Shown here one piece after another: positions 14,506-22,429 of a stretch of 33,286 bases of DNA (its first letter is position 1; the number at the start of each line of letters is the position of its first letter). Below the pieces are notes generated by a model. It saw nothing but the letters and a program-made list of their open reading frames with translations. It ran no database searches and was not told where the DNA came from. The stretch is from Paracoccus versutus. GTDB lineage: Bacteria > Pseudomonadota > Alphaproteobacteria > Rhodobacterales > Rhodobacteraceae. The stretch covers positions 1-33,286 of the forward strand of contig NZ_JRKO01000055.1 of the NCBI RefSeq assembly GCF_000763885.1, read 5' to 3'. The position numbers were made by a program, and so were the translations under genes.

Positions 14506-16171
14506 CGCCGCGCTCCAGGTTGCGGATCGCGCGGGTCAGCGCCGCCAGGTCGCTGCGCAATTCGGCGATCAACCCGTCGCGGCCGCTGGCGGTTTCCTCG
14601 ACCAGCCGGCCAAGCTGCACGTCGATGGAGCGCAGCCGCATCCGCGCCTCGGGATCGTCGCCCGCGGCGGCGGCGGCAGCAGCCGGCCGCTGCGCGCCGA
14701 GGTCCAGGATGCGCTCCTGCCCCTCGGCCAGCCGTTCCAGGGCGCGGGCCAGCCGGCCGTCCTCGGGCGCGGGGGCTTCGGCAAGCGTCGCCAGCCGGGC
14801 CTGGCCCTCGGCCAGACGCTCCAGCGCCTCGCCCAGGACGGCGCCGTCGAAGCCCGGTTGCGCCGGCGCCTCGGCCAGCGCCGCCAGCCGCTCCTGGCCC
14901 GCGGCCAGCCGTTCCAGCACCGCGGGCAGCGCCGGATCATGGCGCGGTTCGGCGGAAAGCCTGTCCTGCCCTTCGGCCAGACGCTCCAGCACGGCGACCA
15001 GATCCGGGTCGCGGCGCGGCTCGGCCAGCCCGCCGATCGCCCGCTCGACCCCGGCCAGGGCCTGCGCGGTCGCCTCGCGCTCGGCGGCCAGCGTCTCGCC
15101 CAGCCGGTCGCGGTCCGACCCCAGCAGCCCGGCCAGCCGCTCCACCCCCTCGGCCAGCGCCAGCGAGCGCTGGTCGGCGGCGGCGGCCTCTTGGTCGCGC
15201 AACTCGTCGCGGCGCAGGTAGAAGTCCTGCAGGCCGGTCATCTGCGCCTCGACCCGCTCGATGAAGCCGGCCAGCGCCGCCTCGCCCAGCCCCTGCCCGT
15301 CGCCGCCGCCCAGGCCGATGCGGGTAAAGCCCGACATCCATTCCTCGAGCTCGCGATAGAAGCGGTTCTGGCCATGGGCGACGAACAGCTCCAGCAACCC
15401 GACCACCAGCGAGCCGGCCAGGCCCAGGAGCGAGCTGGAAAAGGCCGTGGCCATGCCGCCCAGCTGCGATTCCAGCCCCGTCATCAGCTTGTTGAAGACC
15501 TCGAGCCCGGTCTCGCCATCCTTGGGCGAAAGCGCGCGGATCGTGTCCACCACGGCCGGCACCGTGGTCGCAAGCCCGTAGAACGTCCCCAACAGGCCCA
15601 GGAAGATCAGCAGGTTCGCGAGGTAACGGGTGATGTCGCGCGCCTCGTCGATCCGCGTCGCCACCGATTCCAGGATCGAGCGCGAGGATTCGGTCGAGAT
15701 CGCCCCGCCCACCGGCCCGCGCTGGCCCAGCAGCGCGGCCAGGGGCGCCAGCAGCCGCGGCGCATCGTCCGGCCCCGCCGGCTCGGCCGCGCTGACGCCG
15801 CGTTCTGCGGCATTGCGGCGGCGGGCGGCGAAACGCTCGATCCAGCTGACGGATTTGACCAGCTCGGCCACCTGCCAGAAACAGCCCAGCACGCCCATGA
15901 CGAAGACGGCCAGGATCAGCCCGTTCAGGTATTCGTTCGAGTGAAAGATCGACAGGATGCGGCCATAGGCGAACCAGGCGCCGGCCACGACCAGCACCAG
16001 CACGATCAGCATCAGCAGGATCTGCCGGACGGGCTGCGAGAATTGCGGCTGCGACGGCCCGGTCCCGCCCGGCCCCCCGTCGCGCGTGGCCGCCAGCCGG
16101 GCGGCGCGAGAGCGGCGGCCTTCCGGCGCGGCGGGCGGACCCTCGGGCGGTTCGGCGTCAGTTCGGGACAA
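14495..16171 (-). CDS. MotA/TolQ/ExbB-type proton channel protein with long repeat tail
   Basis: A 558-residue protein. After a charged, Pro-rich cytosolic N-terminus come helices near 50-68 and 82-106, a cytosolic loop, then the MotA_ExbB core with helices near 184-206 (NLLIFLGLLGTFYGLATTVP) and 237-264 (ATAFSSSLLGLAGSLVVGLL). The cytosolic tail from about 290 to 558 is coiled-coil-like and contains four copies of [AV]LERLAEGQxRL spaced 25-32 residues. It is expected to form the pentameric channel around the MotB-like partner encoded next. The start is a TTG at 16171 with GGGGTGG upstream; no ATG or GTG exists in frame nearby, so the start is less certain. The ChaC-like gene ends 83 bp upstream. 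Confidence 0.86.
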   Translation of the reverse strand: MSRTDAEPPEGPPAAPEGRRSRAARLAATRDGGPGGTGPSQPQFSQPVRQILLMLIVLVLVVAGAWFAYGRILSIFHSNEYLNGLILAVFVMGVLGCFWQVAELVKSVSWIERFAARRRNAAERGVSAAEPAGPDDAPRLLAPLAALLGQRGPVGGAISTESSRSILESVATRIDEARDITRYLANLLIFLGLLGTFYGLATTVPAVVDTIRALSPKDGETGLEVFNKLMTGLESQLGGMATAFSSSLLGLAGSLVVGLLELFVAHGQNRFYRELEEWMSGFTRIGLGGGDGQGLGEAALAGFIERVEAQMTGLQDFYLRRDELRDQEAAAADQRSLALAEGVERLAGLLGSDRDRLGETLAAEREATAQALAGVERAIGGLAEPRRDPDLVAVLERLAEGQDRLSAEPRHDPALPAVLERLAAGQERLAALAEAPAQPGFDGAVLGEALERLAEGQARLATLAEAPAPEDGRLARALERLAEGQERILDLGAQRPAAAAAAAGDDPEARMRLRSIDVQLGRLVEETASGRDGLIAELRSDLAALTRAIRNLERGDGT

Positions 16172-16254
16172 GTTCCACCCCCTTGCTGTTTTCCGAGCCG
16201 ACTGTAGAGGCCGGACCCGCGCCTGCCAAGCGCCCTCGCCAGGGGAAATCGCGC

Positions 16255-16809
16255 CTATCCCCCGCCGGGATGCAACAGCCCGCGGACCTGCCGCGCCAGC
16301 TCGTCCAGGGCCTGGTCCTCGATGCCCATCTGCGCCAGGTGCCGGGCGGTGTTGAACAGGTAATCCGCGTTCGGCCCCCGCCCGCCCTGCGCCACGGCGA
16401 TGATGCGGGCCTGTTCGTGCAGCTCCAGCGGGCCGGCATATTGGTCGTGATCGCGCCGGATCACATAGGCGATCGCCTCGACGCCGCGGCCGTCGTCCAG
16501 CGCCAGCGGCAGGAAAAGCTCGGCATAGGCGTTGGTGGTCAGCTCGCGCGCGCGCAGGCCGGACAGCGTCTCTTCCCAGTCCGGCTCGGCCACGCGCAGC
16601 GCCAGGCCCCGGCAATGCGCCCCCGGATCGGCCTCCAGCCCCAGGACCAGCCCCGGCGTCTCGCTGGTGCCGCGATAGACGATCGAGCGCAGGCAGAAGC
16701 TGCGGGCATAGCCGTCCAGCGTCGCGGGCACCATCTCGGCCACGGGAAAGCCCGGATCCCACATCAAAGAGCCATAGGCAAAGACCCAATGCTCCGGCCG
16801 TTCACCCAT
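16255..16809 (-). CDS. ChaC-like gamma-glutamylcyclotransferase
   Basis: A 184-residue protein with the N-terminal VFAYGSLMWDPGF motif (Tyr-Gly-Ser-Leu at 12-15), the hallmark of gamma-glutamylcyclotransferases, followed by RSFCLRSIVYRGTSETPGLV and GLALRV, as in ChaC proteins. ChaC enzymes split glutathione into 5-oxoproline and Cys-Gly in the cytosol. The family glutamate is probably the one in LRARELTTNAYAE. Divergent from DUF2125 across 92 bp. The length matches bacterial ChaC (about 180). The ribosome binding site is weak (GGTAAAGA). Confidence 0.88.
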   Translation of the reverse strand: MGERPEHWVFAYGSLMWDPGFPVAEMVPATLDGYARSFCLRSIVYRGTSETPGLVLGLEADPGAHCRGLALRVAEPDWEETLSGLRARELTTNAYAELFLPLALDDGRGVEAIAYVIRRDHDQYAGPLELHEQARIIAVAQGGRGPNADYLFNTARHLAQMGIEDQALDELARQVRGLLHPGGG

Positions 16810-16901
16810 TCTTTACCCCGGTGCCCTAGATAATTCGGTCAGGAAAAACTTAGGACAGCAGGGCCGGCGTTCCAAGACGCCATGAAAACCCCGAGGACCG
16901 G

Positions 16902-17909
16902 ATGCGCCGATTGCTTGCCCCCCTGATCGTTCTTGCCCTGATCCTGGGCGGCCTGTGGCTAGGCGGTGAAAGCCTGATGGCGCAGCAGCTGCGCCGGATC
17001 GCGGCCGGACAACCCGCGGCCGAACTGGGCGCGGTGCAGGAACTGCGCGAGCCGGGCCGGATCGGAGTGCGCGCCTCGGCGCTGGGAATGCAGACCGACC
17101 TCGGCCGCGTCGAACTGCCGCAGGCCGAGCTTTGGCTCAGCCCGCTGCGGCCCACGGAGCTGCGGCTGGCCCTGCCGCCCGGCGCGACGCTGGACCCCGG
17201 CTCGGGCCCCGTGGCGCTGGGGCTCGGCGATGCCGCCGCCCGGCTGCGCGTGCAGCCGCTGAACGGGCTGGCCATGGCCTCGGCCGGGATCGAGGCCGGC
17301 CCGCTGACGGTCGAGGGCGCGGCGCTCGCCACGCGGCTGCACGCCGATGCCGTGCAGCGCGACCTCGACGCCGATGCGCCGGAGGCCGCCGCGGCCGCCT
17401 ATGACCTGGAGCTGGACCTGGACGATCTGGAACCCGGCCTGTTCGCGACCCTGCCCCTGCCCGGCCGGCTCAGCCTGGCCGCCACCGGCCGGGTCTGGCT
17501 GGACGCCCTGCCCCGTCCGGCGACGCTGGACCCCGACCGGGCACCGCTGCCGGTGGGGCTGCGGCTCGACGATGCCGAATTGCGCCTGGGCACGGTGCAG
17601 GCCCGCATCCTGGGCCGAATCGAGGCCGATGCCCAAGGGCACGCCCAGGGCCGGCTGGTGCTTTACACCAGGGACGCCGAGGCGCTGTTGCAGGCCGCGG
17701 CCACGGCGGGACTGATCCCGACCAGGGTGGTGACGCTGGCCGGCACCATGCTCAAGAACATCTCGGACCTGCCGCTGCCCGAGGATGCGGGCCAGGATTT
17801 CCCGCCCCCGGCCGAGGGCGAATTGCGCCTGCCGCTCAGCTTCGCCGAGGGCAGGACGAGCCTTGGCCCGATGGTGCTGGGCCCGGCCCCGGCCTTTCCG
17901 GGCCGCTAG
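16902..17909 (+). CDS. DUF2125 domain-containing protein
   Basis: A 335-residue protein with an N-terminal signal anchor (LLAPLIVLALILGGLWLGG) and a beta-rich remainder with many Leu/Ala-alternating strands (GRVELPQAELWLSPLRPTEL, LRLDDAELRLGTVQARILGR), the pattern of the alphaproteobacterial DUF2125 family, thought to be periplasmic or membrane-attached; function unknown. GAGGA lies before the ATG, and a small GGCGT/ACGCC hairpin (16866-16881) sits in the leader. Its TAG stop lies in the CTAG target duplication of the mini-element at 17910. Confidence 0.82.
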   Translation: MRRLLAPLIVLALILGGLWLGGESLMAQQLRRIAAGQPAAELGAVQELREPGRIGVRASALGMQTDLGRVELPQAELWLSPLRPTELRLALPPGATLDPGSGPVALGLGDAAARLRVQPLNGLAMASAGIEAGPLTVEGAALATRLHADAVQRDLDADAPEAAAAAYDLELDLDDLEPGLFATLPLPGRLSLAATGRVWLDALPRPATLDPDRAPLPVGLRLDDAELRLGTVQARILGRIEADAQGHAQGRLVLYTRDAEALLQAAATAGLIPTRVVTLAGTMLKNISDLPLPEDAGQDFPPPAEGELRLPLSFAEGRTSLGPMVLGPAPAFPGR

Positions 17910-18072
17910 CAGGCTGCTGAAAAAGGATTTTGAGAGGGCGACGCAGCGGAAATCGTTCTGGATCCAGCGAATATCGGCCCGGAAATGGGGTGTTTTCGGC
18001 AAAGTTGAGGCGGATTTCCCGGTTCCCCGCCCACGCTGTCCTGTCGCAAGGACTTTTTCAGCAGCCTGCTAG
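17906..18072. mobile_element. MITE-like element, 159 bp, with CTAG target duplication
   Basis: The element (17910-18068) has perfect 16-bp terminal inverted repeats: CAGGCTGCTGAAAAAG at 17910-17925 and its reverse complement at 18053-18068. It is bounded on both sides by CTAG (17906-17909 and 18069-18072), read as a 4-bp target duplication. It encodes no transposase and no meaningful frame, so it would move only with help from an insertion sequence carrying the same ends. The left CTAG holds the TAG stop of DUF2125 and the right CTAG holds the stop of tyrA, so neither gene is damaged. The parent family cannot be named without a search. Confidence 0.8.
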
Positions 18073-19004
18073 GGCTTGGGCGTCTCGCCCGCCGCCAGGC
18101 TGCGGCCGAAATCCGGTGCCGCGGTGTCCTGCCCGGCCTCGATGATGCCGCGCCGGATCGCCCGCGTGCGGGTGAAGTAATCGTGCAGATGCGCCCCGTC
18201 GCCCATGCGGATCGCGCGCTGCAGCACGAAAAGCTCCTCGGTAAAGCGGCCCAGGATGTCCAGCACCGCCTCCTTGTTCTGCAGGAACACGTCGCGCCAC
18301 ATGGTCGGGTCCGAGGCGGCGATGCGGGTGAAGTCCCGAAAACCCGCCGCCGAATACTTGATGACCTCGCTTTCGGTGACGCGCTTGAGGTGATCGGCCA
18401 CCCCCACCATGGTATAGGCGATCAGATGCGGCGTATGGCTGGTCACAGCCAGCACCAGGTCGTGATGGGCGGCGTCCATCGCCTCGACATTGGCGCCCAT
18501 GGCGCGGATCAGCGCCGACAGCCGCTCGACCGCTGCCGGATCGCTGTCCGGGGCGGGGGTCAGCAGCCACCAGCGGTTGCGAAACAGCGCGGCAAAGCCC
18601 GAACGGGGGCCGGAATGCTCGGTCCCGGCCAGCGGATGGCCGGGGATGAAATGCACGCCCGCGGGGATATGCGGCGCCACCGCCTCGATCACCGCCTGCT
18701 TGACCGAGCCCACGTCGGTCACGGTCGCGCCGGGCTTCAGATGCGGCGCGATCTCGGCCGCGACCGCGCCCATGGCGCCCACCGGCACGGCCAGCACCAC
18801 CAGGTCGGCCCCCGCCACCGCCTCGGCCGCACTCTCGGCCACGCGGTCGACCAGCCCGATCTCGCGCGCGACGGCGCGGGTCTCGGGGCTGCGGGCATGG
18901 CCCACCACCTCGCGCGCCAGCCCCGCCTCGCGCATGGCCAGCGACATCGAGCCGGCGATCAGCCCCAGCCCGATCAGCGCCACCCGGTCATAGATCGCGG
19001 CCAT
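18069..19004 (-). CDS. tyrA: Prephenate/arogenate (cyclohexadienyl) dehydrogenase
   Basis: A 311-residue TyrA/TyrC-type dehydrogenase for tyrosine synthesis. The NAD(P) motif IGLGLIAGS lies at 11-19, DLVVLAVPVG and VTDVGSVKQ follow, then the substrate-binding HPLAGTEHSG, the DLVLAVTSHTPHLIAYT block and GFRDFTRIAASDPTMW. There is no chorismate mutase or ACT domain. Its ATG overlaps the hisC stop by one base (TGATG), so the two are translationally coupled; HisC-type aminotransferases of this lineage can also serve aromatic amino acids. Prephenate versus arogenate preference is not visible. The stop codon lies in the right CTAG of the mini-element. Confidence 0.93.
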   Translation of the reverse strand: MAAIYDRVALIGLGLIAGSMSLAMREAGLAREVVGHARSPETRAVAREIGLVDRVAESAAEAVAGADLVVLAVPVGAMGAVAAEIAPHLKPGATVTDVGSVKQAVIEAVAPHIPAGVHFIPGHPLAGTEHSGPRSGFAALFRNRWWLLTPAPDSDPAAVERLSALIRAMGANVEAMDAAHHDLVLAVTSHTPHLIAYTMVGVADHLKRVTESEVIKYSAAGFRDFTRIAASDPTMWRDVFLQNKEAVLDILGRFTEELFVLQRAIRMGDGAHLHDYFTRTRAIRRGIIEAGQDTAAPDFGRSLAAGETPKP

Positions 19005-20107
19005 CAGCGGCTTCCCGCGCGCTCGGCCATGAACTGGCCGATGACATGGGCCACGCGCCGGCAGGACGCCTCGTCGCCCACGGTGATGCGCAGGCAATGC
19101 GGCAGGCCGTAGCCGGCGACGCGGCGCACGATCAGCCCCTGCGCCTTCAGATATTCGTCGCAGGCCCCCGCGGTCTCGACATCGGCAAAACGCGCCAGGA
19201 TGAAATTCGCGCAGGAGGTGTCCGAGGGCACGCCCTTCTCGGCCAGCGCCTCGGCCAGCCAGGCGCGCATGCGGGCATTCTCGGCCTGGCAGCGGGCGAT
19301 ATGCTCGCGGTCGCGCATGGCGGCCTCGGCCCCCTCCAGCGCGACATTGGACAGGTTGAAGGGGCCGCGGATGCGGTTCAGCACATCGACGATCTCGCGC
19401 GGACCGTAACCCCAGCCGACGCGCAGCCCGCCCAGCCCGTAGATCTTCGAGAAGGTCCGGGTCATGAACACGTTGGGCAGCCGGCTCGCCAGCTCGGCGC
19501 CGCCGTCGTAATCCTCGACATATTCGGCATAGGCCGCATCGACCACCAGGATCGCCTGCGGCACGGCGCGGGCCAGCCGCTCCAGCTCCGGCAGGCCGAT
19601 CATGGTGCCGGTCGGGTTGTTGGGATTGGCGACGAAGATCAGCCGCGTGCGCTCGCTCGCCCCGGCGATCAGCGCGTCCACATCCGTCACCCGGTCGCGT
19701 TCGGCCACCTGCACCGGGGTCGCCCCGGCGGCATGGGCCGAGATGCGATACATCAGGAAACCATGCTCGGTGAACAGCACCTCGGTCCCCGGCCCGGCAT
19801 AGGCCTGGCACAGGAAATGGATGATCTCGTCCGAGCCGACGCCGCAGATGATGCGATCAGGGTCCAGCCCATGCACCTCGCCGATGGCGGCGCGCAGCCC
19901 GGCATGGTCGGTATTGGGATAGCGGTGCAGCGCATGGGCGGCGCGGATCACCGCCTCGCGCGCCTTGTCCGACGGCCCGAAGGGGTTCTCGTTCGAGGAA
20001 AGCTTCACGACATTCTCGACCCCCGCCACCTTCGAGGCCCCGCCCTCGTAAAGCGAGATCTCCATGATGCCGGGTTGCGGAGCGATGGTCGTCTGGTTCT
20101 GCGACAT
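19004..20107 (-). CDS. hisC: Histidinol-phosphate aminotransferase
   Basis: A 367-residue fold-type I PLP enzyme converting imidazole-acetol phosphate and glutamate to histidinol phosphate. Visible: KLSSNENPFGPS near 35-46, RYPN (substrate-binding Tyr) at about 62-65, GVGSDEII, NPNNPTG at 161-167, Asp190 in ILVVDAAYAEY, the Schiff-base Lys221 in TRTFSKIYGLGGLRVGWG, and LRITVG near the end. It precedes tyrA in a two-gene unit and is separated from the ccm block by 191 bp holding two intergenic repeats. Assignment to histidine rather than aromatic transamination rests on family resemblance. Confidence 0.93.
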   Translation of the reverse strand: MSQNQTTIAPQPGIMEISLYEGGASKVAGVENVVKLSSNENPFGPSDKAREAVIRAAHALHRYPNTDHAGLRAAIGEVHGLDPDRIICGVGSDEIIHFLCQAYAGPGTEVLFTEHGFLMYRISAHAAGATPVQVAERDRVTDVDALIAGASERTRLIFVANPNNPTGTMIGLPELERLARAVPQAILVVDAAYAEYVEDYDGGAELASRLPNVFMTRTFSKIYGLGGLRVGWGYGPREIVDVLNRIRGPFNLSNVALEGAEAAMRDREHIARCQAENARMRAWLAEALAEKGVPSDTSCANFILARFADVETAGACDEYLKAQGLIVRRVAGYGLPHCLRITVGDEASCRRVAHVIGQFMAERAGSR

Positions 20108-20177
20108 GGCGGCCCTCTTGCAAGCCCGGCCGTCTTAGCGCCCGGAGAAAGGCTTGGAAAGCCTCGTCGGCCCGCCG

Positions 20178-20270
20178 CCTTCACCGTTTTCCAAATACTC
20201 ATGCGACGGCGCGCGGCGTGCGCCGGCGCCGCCGGTCTCCCCCGGCTTCTTCGTTCCGAAAATACCCATG
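20178..20270 (-). repeat. Two tandem copies (B, C) of the intergenic repeat
   Basis: Read on the minus strand, copy B (20246-20270) is CATGGGTATTTTCGGAACG then AAGAAG, and copy C (20178-20203) is CATGAGTATTTGGAAAACGG then TGAAGG. Both point the same way and are separated by about 42 bases of GC-rich sequence. They lie downstream of ccmG and upstream of hisC, after the hairpin at 20274-20287. Confidence 0.65.
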
Positions 20271-20273
20271 CAA

Positions 20274-20287
20274 GGCCGCAGCCGGCC
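20274..20287 (-). terminator. Hairpin after ccmG, possible end of the sec-ccm transcript
   Basis: GGCCG (20274-20278) pairs with CGGCC (20283-20287) over a 4-nt loop, 12 bases after the ccmG stop. On the minus strand it is followed by TTGCATGGGTATTTTC, i.e. repeat copy B supplies a T-rich stretch, so it may be a weak terminator. Confidence 0.35.
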
Positions 20288-20298
20288 CGGCGGTGCCG

Positions 20299-20847
20299 TC
20301 ACTCGGCCGCCAGCGCCTTCTCCAGCTCGGGCAGGAAGCGGTTGGTGTAATCCTCGCGCACCAGCGGCCCGGCATAGCGGTAAAGGATGCGGCCCGAGCC
20401 GTCGATGATGAAGGTCTCGGGCGGCGCGGTCACGCCCCAGTCGATCGCCACCCGCCCGCGCGGATCGGTGGCAAGCGCGTGATAGGGGTCGCCATGCTCG
20501 GACAGGAACCCCAGCGCGGCGCCCTCGGGATCCTTCAGGTCGACGCCATAGACCGGCAGCTTGGCCGAAAGCTCGGTCAGCGTCGGATGCTCGGCGCGGC
20601 ATGGCGGGCACCAGCTGGCCCAGAAGTTCACCAGCTTCACCCCCGGCTGGCGCAGCATCTCGTCGGTCAGCTGCACCTTGCCGGGCAGCGTGGTCTCGCC
20701 GACCGAAGGCGCCTCGCGCCCGATCATGGCCGAGGGCAGCGCGTCGGGATCGTCGCGCAGCAGCGCCCAGCCGGAAAGCCCGGCGAAACCGGCAAACACC
20801 GCCACCGGCAACAGCATCATCGGCGAGATCCTAGCCACGGCGCTCAT
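20299..20847 (-). CDS. ccmG: Thiol:disulfide interchange protein CcmG/DsbE
   Basis: A 182-residue membrane-anchored thioredoxin-fold protein. An N-terminal anchor (MMLLPVAVFAGFAGLSGWAL) precedes a periplasmic domain with Cys80-Cys83 in NFWASWCPPCRAEHP and the cis-Pro region TAPPETFIIDGSGRI, typical of CcmG. It reduces apocytochrome or CcmH cysteines before heme attachment. The chosen ATG (20847) overlaps the end of ccmD by 17 nt; the frame remains open upstream but that part belongs to ccmD. It is the last gene of the ccmABCDG block. Confidence 0.94.
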   Translation of the reverse strand: MSAVARISPMMLLPVAVFAGFAGLSGWALLRDDPDALPSAMIGREAPSVGETTLPGKVQLTDEMLRQPGVKLVNFWASWCPPCRAEHPTLTELSAKLPVYGVDLKDPEGAALGFLSEHGDPYHALATDPRGRVAIDWGVTAPPETFIIDGSGRILYRYAGPLVREDYTNRFLPELEKALAAE

Positions 20848-20974
20848 GCTCCTGCAATTCGCGGCGGGCGCGGGCATTGGCCAGCACGGTTTGGACGACG
20901 ATGCCGACCAGCAGCACCAGGCTTGCGCCATAGGCCGCCAGGACGGTCCCGGCATATTTGCCAAGTTCGGTCAT
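20831..20974 (-). CDS. ccmD: Heme exporter protein CcmD
   Basis: A 47-residue protein with one central membrane helix (VLAAYGASLVLLVGIVVQTV) and a charged C-terminus (RARRELQEHERR). Small size, single helix and position between ccmC and ccmG identify CcmD, which helps release holo-CcmE from CcmABC. It overlaps ccmC by 4 nt (ATGA) and ccmG by 17 nt. Confidence 0.92.
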   Translation of the reverse strand: MTELGKYAGTVLAAYGASLVLLVGIVVQTVLANARARRELQEHERRG

Positions 20975-21696
20975 GCGCGATTCTCCCTTGCCAGCAGGGC
21001 CGCCAGGCGGCGGCGGCGGATCTCGGTCCGGGTGCGGACCAGCAAAAGCGCCAGGAACAGCAGGAAGAACCCCGCCATGGTCAGGTAGAGCGGATAGCGA
21101 TAGACCGCCGACATCCGCTCGCCCGGCGCCATGGACAGCGAGGCGCCCTGGTGCAGCCCCTGGTTCCAGAAGTTCACCGCATAGCGCGACAGCAGCGCAA
21201 AGACCGAGCCCACGAGGCACAGAACCCCGGTCAGGTCGGCGGCGCTGTCGGGATTCTCGACCGCCCCCCATAGCGCCATGTAGCCCAGATAGAACAGGAA
21301 CAGGATCAGGAACGAGGTCAGCCGCGGATCCCATTCCCACCACGTCCCCCACATCGGCTGGCCCCAGATCGCCCCGGTGATCAGCGCGATCAGCGTCATC
21401 ACCGCGCCGACGGGCGCCGCGGCCTTGGCGGCCAGCGCGCTGACGTGGTGGCGCCGGACCAGCCAGATCAGCGAAGTCACCAGCATCATCAGCCAGATGT
21501 TGATCGCCATCAGCGCGGCGGGGACGTGCAGGAAGATGATCTTGACCGTCGATCCCTGCTTGTAGTCCTGGGGCGTCAGAAAGCCCCAGACCAGCCCCGC
21601 CACGGTGCAGACCGCCGCCGCCGCGGCCACCCAGGGCAGCACGGCGCCCGAGGTGCGCATGAACTTGACGGGGTTGGCATATTCCCAGATTGACAT
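20971..21696 (-). CDS. ccmC: Heme transporter/handling protein CcmC
   Basis: A 241-residue protein with six hydrophobic segments and the heme-handling WWEWDPR motif (in WGTWWEWDPRLTSFLILF), with flanking periplasmic histidines (FLHVPAA and NQGLHQG). CcmC presents heme to CcmE on the periplasmic side during cytochrome c maturation. The start ATG at 21696 follows ccmB by 52 bp with GGAAGCGAAC upstream, and its stop overlaps ccmD. Length is normal for the family. Confidence 0.96.
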   Translation of the reverse strand: MSIWEYANPVKFMRTSGAVLPWVAAAAAVCTVAGLVWGFLTPQDYKQGSTVKIIFLHVPAALMAINIWLMMLVTSLIWLVRRHHVSALAAKAAAPVGAVMTLIALITGAIWGQPMWGTWWEWDPRLTSFLILFLFYLGYMALWGAVENPDSAADLTGVLCLVGSVFALLSRYAVNFWNQGLHQGASLSMAPGERMSAVYRYPLYLTMAGFFLLFLALLLVRTRTEIRRRRLAALLARENRA

Positions 21697-21748
21697 GTTC
21701 GCTTCCTAAATCGGGCGCGTCGCCCGCTCAAGTGGCCAGTGGTCGCAT

Positions 21749-22405
21749 TCACCGCAGATTGACACGCAGCGCAGCGGCTGCGGCAAAGGGCGCCAGGGCC
21801 AATGTGGCCAGCGTGATCGCCGCCAGGAAGACCAAAGGCGTCACCGGATCGGCCCCTGCGGCACCGCGCCGCACCGCCTCGGCCCCGAAGATCAGCGTCG
21901 GCACGTAGAGCGGCAGCACCAGCAGCGACATCAGCAGCCCGCCGCGACGCAGCCCCACCGTCACCGCCGCGCCGAAGGCCCCCAGCATCGACAGCGCCGG
22001 CGTGCCCAGCATCAGCGAGGCGACCAGCCAGGGATAGGCCGGCCCCGGCAGGTGCAAAAGCAGCCCGAAGACCGGCGCCGACAGCGCCAGCGGCAGGCCC
22101 GTCACCAGCCAATGCGCGAAGGCCTTGATCGCCACCGTCCCCTCCAGCGGCAGGGGCGCCGTGGCCAGCAGGTCCAGGCTGCCATCCTCGAAATCCAGCG
22201 CAAAGATGCGGTCGAGCGACAGCAGGCACGAGAGCAGCGCCCCGACCCACAGGATGCCCGGCGCGATGCGCGAAAGCTGGCCGCCCTCGGGGCCGACGCC
22301 GAAGGGGACCAGCGTGCAGACGATCAGGAAGAACGCCAGCGCCAAGCCGAAGCCGCCGCCGGCGCGGGTGGCCAGCCGCAGGTCGCGGATCAGCAGCGCC
22401 TTCAT
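21749..22405 (-). CDS. ccmB: Heme ABC exporter permease CcmB
   Basis: A 218-residue, six-helix membrane protein. The N-terminus MKALLIRDLRLATRAGGGFG, LDRIFALDFEDGSLDLL and PLPLEGTVAIKAFAHWL are family hallmarks. It forms the transporter with CcmA that drives heme transfer onto CcmE. It follows ccmA after 24 bp. No anomalies seen. Confidence 0.95.
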   Translation of the reverse strand: MKALLIRDLRLATRAGGGFGLALAFFLIVCTLVPFGVGPEGGQLSRIAPGILWVGALLSCLLSLDRIFALDFEDGSLDLLATAPLPLEGTVAIKAFAHWLVTGLPLALSAPVFGLLLHLPGPAYPWLVASLMLGTPALSMLGAFGAAVTVGLRRGGLLMSLLVLPLYVPTLIFGAEAVRRGAAGADPVTPLVFLAAITLATLALAPFAAAAALRVNLR

Positions 22406-22429
22406 CCGCGCATCCTCATTTGGACGCCC

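Noticed and set aside
13114..16171. A complete Zorya defence system
   Set aside because: Only ZorAB-like architecture is present. No ZorC, ZorD helicase or ZorE nuclease lies within reach on either side; the neighbours are a ChaC-like gene and a NYN gene.
13580..16207. An 875-codon plus-strand open frame opposite the ExbB/OmpA-like pair
   Set aside because: Low-complexity Ser/Arg/Ala sequence with no motif; the minus strand shows membrane helices and an OmpA domain.
16172..16789. A 5' extension of the ExbB-like frame upstream of 16171
   Set aside because: The extension is out of frame with, and overlaps, the ChaC-like gene and has no conserved features; the TTG with a good ribosome binding site at 16171 is preferred.
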